From NCBI GenBank assembly GCA_963771305.1, contig CAVYTS010000021.1, forward strand, positions 124,001 to 188,000: a DNA stretch of 64,000 bases, read 5' to 3'. A model generated the notes under the pieces. It saw nothing but the letters and a program-made list of their open reading frames with translations, did not search any database and was not told the origin of the DNA. Source of the stretch: CAJCIT01 sp963771305. Lineage in GTDB: Bacteria > Acidobacteriota > Terriglobia > Bryobacterales > Bryobacteraceae. Position numbers and translations under genes: made by a program. Numbering within the stretch: position 1 is the first letter of the stretch; each line of letters opens with the position of its first letter. This document shows positions 27,079 to 35,974 of this stretch, one piece after another.

Positions 27079-28439
27079 AGACCAAGCTGATTGCAACGGC
27101 CGCCATCATTTTGTCGGCCGCCGGTTCTGTTTGCGCGCACCGCTTGGATCAGTATTTGCAGGCCACCCTCATCTCGGTGGACACGGACCGTGTCCAGGCG
27201 TTTATGCGCCTGATCCCGGGCGTAGCCGTATCTTCCGCCGTACTGGCAAGCGTCGACAAAAATGCGGACGGCATCCTCTCAAAAGCCGAGCAGCAGGCCT
27301 ACGCGGAGCAGGTGCTTCGGGATGTATCGATCAGCGTCGACGGTCAGAGTTTGAGCCCGCGTCTGGCCTCGGTAGAGTTCCCAAAAGTTGAGGAGATGAG
27401 AGCAGGACTCGGCGAGATCAAGATCGAGTTCAGCGCCGATTTGCCTCGCGGCGGTGCCAACCGGAAACTCATCTTCGAGAACCACCACCAAAGCCGGATG
27501 GCCGCCTACCTGGTGAACTGTCTTGTTCCTCGCGATAAAGACATCCGCGTCACCGCCCAGAATCGAAACGAGCGGCAGTCGTTCTATGAGTTGGAGTACA
27601 CGCAGGCCGGCGGCTCTATGGACGCGGCGCCTGCTGATTCGTCGTCAGCCGGCCACGGCACGCAGCGCACCATCCTCGGGCCCGTCCTGTTCTGGTTCCA
27701 CGGCTTCGCCGGCATGTACCGCCTCGGCATCCGGCACATCGCGGACGGCACGGATCATCTTCTGTTCTTGTTGGCTTTACTTCTGCCCGCGCCGCTGCTC
27801 GCTGCCGGCTCCCGTTGGGCCGGATGTGCCGGCGTGCGCCAAAGCTTGCTACGGATCGTGAAAGTTGTCACGGCGTTCACCGTGGGGCATTCGCTCACAC
27901 TGGTGTTAGCGGCGTTGGGATTCGTCCACGTGCCCAGTCGCCCCATCGAAGTGCTGATCGCTGTATCGATTCTTGTATCCGCCCTCCACGCTCTCCGGCC
28001 AGTGTTCCCGGGGCGTGAAGCCGCAATCGCGGCCTTCTTCGGCCTCATTCATGGCTTGGCGTTTGCCACAACCCTCGGGGATCTGGGATTCGGCCGGTGG
28101 GAGCGTGTGGCCACCATCTTCGGATTCAACCTGGGTATAGAGACCATGCAATTGATTGTGGTCGTCGCCAGCCTGCCGTCACTGATCTTGCTGAGCCGCA
28201 CATGTGCCTACTCGACCTTGCGAATCGGTGGCGCTCTTTTTGCGGTCTTCGCATCGTTGGGCTGGATCGCGGAACGGCTGTTGGGCCTTCGTACCTCGGT
28301 CGATACGGTGGTGAATAGCGTCGCGCAACATGCCCTTTGGATCGCCGCGGGCCTCTTCCTGGTCAGTCTGCTCTCGTGGTCCCTGCGAGGGAAGGAAAAG
28401 TCTTCGCCAGTTCAGGGTCTGACAAGTTTCGCGCCGTAA
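27075..28439 (+). CDS. HupE/UreJ-like membrane protein with N-terminal EF-hand-bearing domain
   Basis: A 454-residue protein. It has a signal peptide ending SVCA, then a periplasmic domain beginning HRLDQYLQATL. Residues 61-72 (DKNADGILSKAE) form a canonical EF-hand loop with D61, N63, D65, S69 and E72. The membrane half (residues about 210-440) has six or so helices and the family signature IRHIADGTDHLLFLLALLLP, with later histidines in FTVGHSLTLVLAALGF and FGLIHGLAFA. HupE/UreJ proteins are linked to nickel or cobalt uptake, but this subfamily is uncharacterised. It is coupled to DUF3500 upstream and converges on a second DUF3500 gene with a 28-bp overlap. Confidence 0.9.
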   Translation: MKTKLIATAAIILSAAGSVCAHRLDQYLQATLISVDTDRVQAFMRLIPGVAVSSAVLASVDKNADGILSKAEQQAYAEQVLRDVSISVDGQSLSPRLASVEFPKVEEMRAGLGEIKIEFSADLPRGGANRKLIFENHHQSRMAAYLVNCLVPRDKDIRVTAQNRNERQSFYELEYTQAGGSMDAAPADSSSAGHGTQRTILGPVLFWFHGFAGMYRLGIRHIADGTDHLLFLLALLLPAPLLAAGSRWAGCAGVRQSLLRIVKVVTAFTVGHSLTLVLAALGFVHVPSRPIEVLIAVSILVSALHALRPVFPGREAAIAAFFGLIHGLAFATTLGDLGFGRWERVATIFGFNLGIETMQLIVVVASLPSLILLSRTCAYSTLRIGGALFAVFASLGWIAERLLGLRTSVDTVVNSVAQHALWIAAGLFLVSLLSWSLRGKEKSSPVQGLTSFAP

Positions 28440-29523
28440 TCGTTGGTTGGGTCGCGGTAGATGGTATGGATGTGATCGAGGTCGCCCTGCTGCGGTGCAT
28501 ACTCGATGATGACCGTCGGCCCCTGGATGCGGTAATACGCCAAGCCCCCGTTCTTCGTGGCTCCGCTCCAGGCGAAATACGTTTTCGGCAGGTTGGCCTT
28601 GATTTCCGCCATCTTTGCCGCTGCCGCCTCGTCGTTGAGGATGCCAACCCACTCATGCACCACGTCGAGCAGCAGAGCCTGCTGACCCGCGTCCAATTCC
28701 GAGGCCGGGATGCCCTCCGGTTGGATCACTTTTCCGTCGGCTCCGGGACCCAGCACCAGATCGGTCACCTGATAGTTGAGGATTGCGCGCTTTTGCTGCG
28801 CCGCATTCAGCGCATTGATGAGCGCAAAACCCTTATCGTTTTCACGGCCCAGCGGCCGAATGGTCTGGCCGTTCAAGGTGTACTTCGCCGGCTGAGCTGC
28901 AGGCAAGCTGGGGGTCATCACGTTGTGAGGGCCGACAACCGTGACGTTGATGGCCAGATGATGCCCGCCAAATTGAATCATCCACGGCTCGGTCGTCGAC
29001 GGGGTTCCGAGGAGCGCCATGTAGTATTCATCGAGTCCGAACCGAATGCCTCCGCCGGGTCCCTGGGCTCCCGGCCTGTGCCACCGGTCCGTCCGCCGCC
29101 GGCATTCTTCAGCACCTCGTCACCGTTCATGATGTCGGTGACCTTCTGGTAGCCCTCACGGCTCAAGGCCGCTGCCACCAGCGCAAGGGCCGCCTGGCGT
29201 TGCCGCGGCGTCATGTCGCCGAAGCGCAAGCCATTTCGCTGAAAGATTCCGGTGGGAAGGTTGGACCAGCCAGTCCTTTGGGTGCTGTTGAAGCTGAACG
29301 TGCATTTGGCCCGCTCCGCCGCGCTGAGGGTCGCAAGGAACGCGTTAGCCGCCTCCACCACCTTTGCTGTTACGGTTCCGTTCGGCGCCGGCGCGGCCGG
29401 CGGCGGCGATCCAGCTCGCTGCTGGGAGTCAGCCGCAACCGGAGACACGAGAAGGGGCGCTGAACATAATACCGCCCAAGCCAAGGCGTGCGGCCGGATC
29501 CGGACAGGTCTACTCATTCGCAT
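28412..29523 (-). pseudogene. Second DUF3500 gene, frameshifted in its linker
   Basis: The N-terminal frame (start ATG near 29517 or 29523) encodes a signal peptide and KVVEAANAFLATLSAAERA through TDIMNGDEVLKN, the same layout as the intact copy at 25951. The C-terminal frame encodes FGLDEYYMALLGTPS, MIQFGGHHLAINVTVVG, AYYRIQGPTVIIEYAPQ and HIHTIYRDPTNDYGAKLV. The frames change by one deleted or two inserted bases within the Gly/Pro linker (about 29050-29110). Both halves are otherwise well conserved. Either the gene was recently inactivated or the base call is wrong. Confidence 0.85.
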
Positions 29524-29732
29524 AAGCTTGACTCCATCATAAGCGCTAACTTCAGTCCGGCTTAATGAGTGTGCCAACTTCCCAGAACCCGTGTCCGCAG
29601 TGCTTGAAGAATTGATGATTCCCGGCGACGTGCGCGTATGCCAGTCCCTAACCGGGACTCGAAACCTAGCAGACGAGGGCACGTATGCCAACTACTAAGA
29701 CGACTATGTACAAAGATGTCTTAGAGTGCGAA

Positions 29733-30062
29733 ATGTCTAAATCGGAAAAGCTCCAAGGCTCCATGGACCTGCTGGTCTTAAAAGTTCTCTCCAGAAGGCC
29801 TAGCATCCATGGCTATGCCATCACGGCGGCCATCCGGGAAATCTCAGAAGAAGTGCTGCGGGTTGAAGATGGCTCGCTTTACCCGGCGTTACACCGAATG
29901 GAGGACGCCGGCTGGATTCGGGCCAAGTGGATCGCCAAGGATACGGGTGGTCGAAGCCGAGTCTACGAGCTCACGGCTGTCGGAAGGAAACAACTGGCTG
30001 CTGAGGAGTCTCGGTGGCAGAGTGTCACGCTCGCAGTAAATCGCGTTCTAAGGATGGTTTAA
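29733..30062 (+). CDS. PadR-family transcriptional regulator
   Basis: A 109-residue winged-helix repressor: KLQGSMDLLVLKVLSRRPSI, HGYAITAAIREIS, then EVLRVEDGSLYPALHRMEDA and GGRSRVYELTAVGRKQL. That is the compact PadR-s2 type. The start at MSKSEKLQG fits family length; an ATG 16 codons earlier (29685) is in frame. In Acidobacteriota such PadR genes typically sit directly before ADOP permease genes and are thought to control them. Here the permease gene begins 2 bp after the PadR stop but is broken. Confidence 0.94.
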   Translation: MSKSEKLQGSMDLLVLKVLSRRPSIHGYAITAAIREISEEVLRVEDGSLYPALHRMEDAGWIRAKWIAKDTGGRSRVYELTAVGRKQLAAEESRWQSVTLAVNRVLRMV

Positions 30063-30064
30063 CC

Positions 30065-31443
30065 ATGTCACTGTGGTCCAGGTTTATCAATGTTTTTCGT
30101 AGCGATGCCTTGAGCCGCGAGATCGGCGAGGAGTTCGAAGCGCACATTGCAGACGCGATTGCCGACGGTGTCGACCCATGGAGGCGCGGCGGAGACTCGG
30201 TTCCAAATGGAGCCGCCTCGAGACGAGAAAGGATCTACGCCTGATTCCCTGGCTTGACTCAGTCCGCGCTGATACGGCCTTTGCGTGGCGGCAAATGAAG
30301 AAAACCAAAGTCACGACACTGGCAGCCATCTTATCCATTGGACTAGCCGTTGGAGCTTGTAACGCGGCGTTCCGACTGATTGATGCGCTGTTGTTTAGGC
30401 CCTTGCCAATCGATCATCCGGAGCGCCTTTTCGTGCGTAAACAGGCGAGGCTCCCCGCAGATGGCCAAGTCGTCATCTTTAATCAATGGGCTTACCCGTT
30501 CTTTCAAAAGATGCGGGCATTGGTCAAGGACGAAGCGGACCTGATCGCCGTGTCCTACACATCCCGTAGGGCGATCAAATGGAAAAGGCTAACCAGCAGT
30601 ATGTTTCCGGCTCGATGTTCTCCGCATTTGGGCTGCGGCCGGCCTTAGGGCAGAAAGTGATGCGAATTCCTTTACTCCGCGGGAGAGATTTTCGTTCAGG
30701 CAATCTGCAGCCGGGGACCGCGATTGTGAACGATGCTATCGCGAAGGAGTACTTCGGCAGCAAAGACCCGATTGGAAAGACGTTTAGCCTGATCACTTTT
30801 GGTGGCAATCCGACAGAGTTTCATGTCATGGGGCTGGTGGCGAATGCACGCTACCGAAATATGCGTGAGCCGATGAGACCTGTAGCCTATCTCCCATTCA
30901 CCGCCGATTACATGCGAGCCACTTTCGTAGTGCGAACAATAGCGGCCAACCCTCTGACGCTGGCCTCGACCTTGCGGCGCATGATTGTGGCAAACCGACC
31001 CGATTTTAACGTAAGCAACGTTCGCACGCAACAGGAACTGGTGGCTGCGCATACGATCCGTGAAAGGTTAATGGCCATGCTGGCCTTGTTCTTTGGAGCA
31101 GTCCCGCTCCTGTTAGCTGGAGTTGGGCTCTACGGGCTGCTCGATCAATCGGTACTTCAGCGCCGACGAGAGATCGGTATTCGTATGGCGCTCGGCGCTT
31201 CAAGCCGGTCGCATGTGCCTGCAAGCGGTCCTACTTTCGCTGTTCGGTGTCGCGATGGGTTTTGCATTGGTGTTAGTAACGGTTTCGCAGATCCACTCAC
31301 TGCTTTTTGGAGTGAAGCCCACGGACCTTGTCGTAGTGGCTGTTCCGGGGGGAACGATGTTGCTGGCGGCACTTCTCGCCGCGACACCCGCGATGTTTCG
31401 TGCGGCACGCATGAATCCGGTAATAACGCTCCGGTCGGAGTAG
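30065..31443 (+). pseudogene. ADOP-type FtsX/MacB permease pseudogene with internal deletion
   Basis: Pieces in several frames line up with an acidobacterial ADOP permease. First comes MSLWSRFINVFRSDALSREI (30065), then LIPWLDSVRADTAFAWRQMK and FRLIDALLFRPLPIDHPERL (frame opening near 30178). Next is MEKANQQYVSGSMFSAFGLR (30579), then the FtsX end LLAGVGLYGLLDQSVLQRRR and IGIRMALGAS. The last piece, ATPAMFRAARMNPVITLRSE, is in another frame (ends 31443). Frame changes fall near 30177, 30575 and 31200. In addition PALGQ joins straight to MRIPLLRGRDFR near 30650, removing about 340 residues (most of the MacB_PCD region and first permease) of the usual ~800. Confidence 0.88.
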
Positions 31444-31837
31444 AGGGTTCCGCCAATTCGAGTGGTCCGCGGGCAGCGGCGCCTGAAAACAATGGGGACT
31501 GCACAAACTCTCTCTGAGTGCGCTCAGCCCCGTCGTAAAACACTTGCTGTATGCCTAAGAAGCGCAAGATCTTGCACGGAGCACTCCCATTCTGGCCGGT
31601 TGTTGCCTGTGATCCAGTAATAGCCGCCTTGAACGGAAACGTCCCAAACATGGAGAGCGCTCGCTCAAGTCGAAGGTCGCGTTTTAGCCAGTCTTGAACT
31701 TCCAAGCAGCCTTGCATTCTTCCAGCGGGTGACGCATTGACGGCCCGAGAGGACGCCTGCCTCACGTTAGCGCTCATGGGACTTACCCCTATTCACGCAT
31801 CTCAACAACGTGACGCACCTACTGTACATTGTTCTGT
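31444..31837. other. Intergenic region without a recognised gene (394 bp)
   Basis: This follows the broken permease and precedes the Mo-cofactor-fold gene. A minus-strand open frame and a 48-codon plus-strand frame near 31552 lack ribosome binding sites and family resemblance. I see no promoter boxes I would defend. Confidence 0.5.
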
Positions 31838-32362
31838 ATGGAAGACACACCCATTCTTACCCGTCGTGCCGCTGGCTTTCTGGCAGCAGGTCTTTGCCTA
31901 GTCGGTTTGTTCGGCCGCGTTGCCGCGGCGCAGTCACCCGAAGTGTTGCTTCGTGTCCAGGGCGATGTGAAGACTCCTCTGGCGCTGACGGCAGACGACC
32001 TTGCGGCAATGCCGCGCCATACGGCCGTTCAACAGAGCGACGGCAAGGACGTCACCTACGAAGGCGTCCTCTTGTACGACATCCTCAAGAAGGCGGGTGT
32101 CCCGTTTGGCCAAGCTCTGATGGGGAAAGGAATGGCCAGCTACGTTCTGGCCGGTGCTAGCGACGGGTACCAGGTTGTCTTCGCGATAGCCGAGGTTGAT
32201 CCCGAGATTGAGGGTTCGGCCGTTCTCGTGGCCGACAAGCGTGACGGCGGACCTTTGAATGCCAAGCAGAAGCCGCTGCAAGTCATCGCTCCGCAGGACA
32301 AACGGCACGCCCGGTCGATCCATTCTCTGATCACGATCGACGTCGTGACGCTGCGGAAATAG
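31838..32362 (+). CDS. Exported molybdopterin-oxidoreductase-fold (sulfite-oxidase-like) protein lacking the Mo-ligand Cys
   Basis: A 174-residue protein starting MEDTPILTRRAAGFLAAG. TRRAAGFL followed by a hydrophobic stretch resembles a twin-arginine signal. The mature part matches the small stand-alone form of the sulfite-oxidase fold: LRVQGDVKTPLALTADDLAA, VTYEGVLLYDILKKAGVP, GYQVVFAIAEVDPE and KPLQVIAPQDKRHARSIHSL. Catalytic family members ligate molybdenum through a conserved Cys; the mature sequence here has no Cys at all. It is therefore probably a non-catalytic binding protein. It converges on the META/DUF4377 gene, with stops 2 bp apart. Confidence 0.8.
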   Translation: MEDTPILTRRAAGFLAAGLCLVGLFGRVAAAQSPEVLLRVQGDVKTPLALTADDLAAMPRHTAVQQSDGKDVTYEGVLLYDILKKAGVPFGQALMGKGMASYVLAGASDGYQVVFAIAEVDPEIEGSAVLVADKRDGGPLNAKQKPLQVIAPQDKRHARSIHSLITIDVVTLRK

Positions 32363-32364
32363 GC

Positions 32365-33093
32365 CTACTGCTTCTTCGAGGCTTCGTATTCGTCAGCGGC
32401 CTTTCGATCCACCACCGTCTGCTCGACAACCATATCCAAGTACCAGGTGACGGACGGGGTGTCAGCCGCAGGATGAGGCACCTGATCTTCCTTGATTCGC
32501 AGCCGGTACTCAATGCCGGGCACATGTTCAAATCCAGCGATATTGATGTGGCTCAATGTCCACGGCTGATCCTTCGATTCGCGGACCTGCAGGCACTGCA
32601 TCGGGGCCACACCCGTGCAATCCTTGATAAACGCCGCGACATAGATGAACCTGGTCGTGGCTTCCTTGGAGGGCAAGGGCTCCTTGTGGAAAGTCCATTC
32701 GGCGCCGTCATCAACGGCGAGGGTGAGTTGGTCGCCGTCTACATGAACGGCGGGTTTCGACATCAGCGCTTTCACGAAGGCGTTGTCCACTTCCTGAACC
32801 TCGGGTACGCAAGCCTTCATGGTCGATCGCCCTGGTCCAGTCGCGATGAGCTTGCCCGCTTCGAGCCGGAACTTACCCGATATGAGATTGCAGCCCGAGA
32901 ACATATACTGGCTGCCCTCAAACGTGACCGTGAACTTCGCCGTCGCCGGAATTGTGAGTTGAGTTTTAGTGACGCCCGTCAGCCGCCACTTGGTGTGGTC
33001 GAGGATTGAGGCATCGCCGGGTTGCGCCGGCCTGTCGAAACCTGCCAGAATCATCGTTCCGCAGAGAATCAGCGCCGCCCGCCCGCTTCGCAT
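32365..33093 (-). CDS. META and DUF4377 domain envelope protein
   Basis: A 242-residue exported protein. After a short signal-type N-terminus (ALILCGTMILAGFDRPAQ), the META (HslJ-like) domain reads HTKWRLTGVTKTQL, FTVTFEGSQYMFSGCNLISG and MKACVPEVQEVDNAFVKAL. The second half fits DUF4377: FIYVAAFIKDCTGVAPMQCL, QVRESKDQPWTLSHINIAGF and EHVPGIEYRLRIKED. META proteins are linked to stress resistance in some bacteria; no enzymatic role is known. It lies 11 bp after korB on the same strand and may be its last operon member. Confidence 0.85.
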   Translation of the reverse strand: MRSGRAALILCGTMILAGFDRPAQPGDASILDHTKWRLTGVTKTQLTIPATAKFTVTFEGSQYMFSGCNLISGKFRLEAGKLIATGPGRSTMKACVPEVQEVDNAFVKALMSKPAVHVDGDQLTLAVDDGAEWTFHKEPLPSKEATTRFIYVAAFIKDCTGVAPMQCLQVRESKDQPWTLSHINIAGFEHVPGIEYRLRIKEDQVPHPAADTPSVTWYLDMVVEQTVVDRKAADEYEASKKQ

Positions 33094-33104
33094 AACCGCT
33101 ACTC

Positions 33105-34162
33105 TTACCGGTACTCGTCCTGCAACTTGCTCAACTCCACAGAGCCTGGGCAGAGCTTCTCATAAGCCAGCCGCGCCATGGGCACCGCCGAACTGCGGTT
33201 CTGCTCATGGACATCGGGCAGGCTCTCATCGACGAACAGCAACCCGGTGACAACGTCGCCCGTGCGTTGGGTGTCCTCAAGGTACGAAATGACGCCACGC
33301 CGGTCCGTCGGGTCATACCCTGCGGGCAGTGTTCGGAAACGGACCACGCTGCCGTCATGCATTTTCACGTTCGTCACGCCGCTGGGCGCTATCTCAGCCA
33401 CGATCTCCTCGGCCGGCGCCACCAAATCGGGCTCGGTTAATCGGTGTTGGTGTTTGCGCGTGTACAGATAGCTTTTGGTCGAGCCGTTGTGGTCGTTGAA
33501 GGTCACGCACGGTGAAATCACGTCGATCAGGGCGAAGCCGCGATGCGACAGCGCTGCCTTCAGAATCGGCACCAGTTGTTCCTTGTCGCCGGAGAAGCTT
33601 CTCGCCACGAACGTTGCGCCGAGGCTCAGACCGAGAATCACCGGGTCAATCGGCGGCATCATGTTCGCTTCGCCGCGCTTGCTCTTCGATCCTACGTCGG
33701 CCGATGCGGAGAACTGACCCTTGGTCAAACCATACACGCCGTTGTTCTCGATCGACGTAGACCATCTTGACGTTGCGACGTATGGCATGGCAGAGGTGGC
33801 CCAGTCCAATCGAGAGCGAGTCGCCGTCGCCCGATATGCCGATGTAGGTCAACTCGTCGATTCGCCGCATTCGCGCCGGTCGCAATCGCCGCCATTCGCC
33901 CATGAGCCGAGTTGAATCCGTGCGCACCGCTGACGAAGTAGGTGGGCGTCTTCGACGAACATCCGATGCCGCTCATTTTGGCGAGCATGTGAGGCGGCAT
34001 CGACACTTCCCACAGCGCGCGGGTGATGGCCGCTGTGATCGAATCGTGCCCGCAGCCGGCGCATAGCGTCGACATCGAGCCTTCGTAATCGCGAATGGTT
34101 AGTCCCAGTTCATTCCGTTGAAGACTGGGATGTTTCGCTATCGGTTTGGCTATCGAGGGCAC
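33105..34162 (-). pseudogene. korB: 2-oxoacid:ferredoxin oxidoreductase beta subunit, two frameshifts
   Basis: The beta subunit binds thiamine diphosphate and a 4Fe-4S cluster and decarboxylates a 2-oxo acid with its alpha partner. Frame 1 (GTG at 34162) gives STLCAGCGHDSITAAITRAL and SGIGCSSKTPTYFVSGAHGF up to GRMAAIATGANAANR. Frame 2 gives ELTYIGISGDGDSLSIGLGH (ThDP motif GDGD) to NVKMVYV. Frame 3 gives ENNGVYGLTKGQFSASAD, SLGATFVARSFSGDKEQLVP and FALIDVISPCVTFNDHNGST to the stop at 33105. Each change equals one extra base, near 33856 and 33750. Conservation across both breaks is excellent, so recent inactivation or sequence error is likely. Its start overlaps the end of korA. Confidence 0.86.
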
Positions 34163-35974
34163 TCTTCACTTCTCCATTTGAATTCAAAATGTGGTTCACT
34201 ACGTGGCGTGCGCTCAGCGGGAAGCCGCCGTAAACCAGCAGCGATCGCAGCCGCTCTTTGGGAGCGTCCGTCTCAAGTAACAACAAGGCTCGAAGTTGCG
34301 CATCGCGGTTCTGCTCAATGACGTAACAGAACTCATGTTCGCGAATGAACGCTTCCACGCTCTTGTGGAACGGAAAGCCGCGAATTCGCAGGTAGTCGGC
34401 CGGGACATCGCGCTCGGCCAGAGTGTCTAATGCCTCGCGTACCGCCGGATCGCAGCCGCCAATCGAGATCACGCCGAACTGCGCGTCTACCTCTTCGCTC
34501 GATCACAGGCTCCGGCACAAACTCAGCCGCCGACCGGTGTTTCTGCGCCAGCCGATCCATCACCGCCTGGTACTCGTCCGGCGTTTCGGTGTAGACCCCG
34601 AACTTGTTGTGGCCCGAGCCACGGGTGAAGTACGCTCCCTTGGAGTGAACGCCCGGGCAATGTCCGAGAGGTGACGTGGTTCTCGTCTTCGTCGGAGTAG
34701 CGCTGGAACTTCGGCATCTTCTCGAGTTGTTCCAAGGTCAGCACGCGCCCGCGATCGGGCCGGTAATTGTCGTCCCACTTCAGCCGCGGCACAACCCAGT
34801 CGTTCATGCCGATGTCGAGGTCCGAAAGCATCATCACGGGCGTCTGGAAACGCTCCGCCAGGTCAAATGACTTCACCGCAAACTCGAAACACTCGGCCGG
34901 ATTGGCCGGCAGCAACAGGATGTGCTTCGTGTCGCCATGTGAAGCATAAGCGCACTCCAGCAGATCGGCCTGCTGGGTTCGCGTGGGCATTCCGGTGGAC
35001 GGGCCGACACGCTGAACGTCAATCACCACAGCCGGAATCTCGGCGTAATAGGCCAGCCCCAACAATTCGTTCATCAGCGAAATGCCCGGGCCGGCCGTCG
35101 AGGTAAACGATCGCGCACCCATCCAGGAGGCGCCAATGACCATGCCGATCGCGGCCAGCTCGTCTTCGGCTTGCAGGATCACATAGTTGTTTTCGCCGGT
35201 CTCGGGATCCTTGCGATACTTTTCGCAGAACTCTTTGAACGCATCCATCACCGACGTGGCCGGCGTGATCGGATACCAGGCTGCCACCGTCGCGCCTGCG
35301 TAGAGGCAGCCCAGCGCCGTCGCCGTGTTGCCATCGATCAGGATCTTGTCCGCATTCTCATCCATCTTTTCCAGATGGAACGGAAGCGGGCAGTCGAAGT
35401 GCTCCTGCGCATAGTTGTAGCCCAAGCTCAGTGCCTTGGTGTTCGATTCCCGCAGCCCTTTTTTGCCCGCGAATCGCTCGGTCAACAACTCCTCAACCAC
35501 GGCCATATCGATGCCAAGCACCGCCACCAACGATCCGGCGTAAGCGATATTCTTCATGAGGATCCGCTCGCGCGGCTCCTTGAAGTTCTCCGTGCACATT
35601 TTCGCGAACGGGACGCCGAGAAACTGGATATCCGGCCGGCTCAGCGAGCGATCCAGCGGCCACGACGAATCGTAGAGCAGGTAGCCGCCCGGCCGCACTT
35701 CCTGAATGTCCTTCGCATAGGTCTGCGAGTTCATGGCCACCATCAGGTCGTAATCGAGAGCCCGCGCCGTATAGCCATCGCGGCTCACGCGGATCTCATA
35801 CCAGGTAGGCAGTCCTTGGATATTCGATGGGAATAGGTTTTTGCCCGTTACCGGCACGCCCATGCGGAACATGGCCTGCATGAGCAGGCCGTTGGCGCTG
35901 GCGGAACCGGTTCCATTTACATTGGCCAACTTAATGGCGAAGTCGTTTACGCGCTTACGTAACTGTTCGTGCAC
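34110..35974 (-). pseudogene. korA: 2-oxoacid:acceptor oxidoreductase alpha subunit (fused gamma-alpha), two frameshifts
   Basis: The first 445 or so codons are intact from a GTG at complement 35972-35974. The gamma domain is NVNGTGSASANGLLMQAMFR, NLFPSNIQGLPTWYEIRVSR and LYDSSWPLDR; the alpha domain is AAWYPITPATSVMDAFKEFC, AEDELAAIGMVIGASWMGAR and FTSTAGPGISLMNELLGLAY. After SRTLPG the correct continuation VHSKGAYFTRGSGHNKFGVY lies in another frame (extra base within CCCGGG near 34650-34656). After FVPEPVIE it shifts again (extra base near 34500) into DAQFGVISIGGCDPAVREAL and the end at 34110. The enzyme would oxidise 2-oxoglutarate or another 2-oxo acid to the acyl-CoA with ferredoxin. Substrate preference cannot be read by eye. 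Confidence 0.86.

Noticed and set aside
31157..31777. 206-codon minus-strand open frame partly in intergenic DNA
   Set aside because: It overlaps the permease remnant, has no ribosome binding site and resembles no family.
33105..35974. Programmed frameshifting in korA/korB
   Set aside because: Four different sites, no slippery heptamers or shared downstream structure, and no precedent in this enzyme family.
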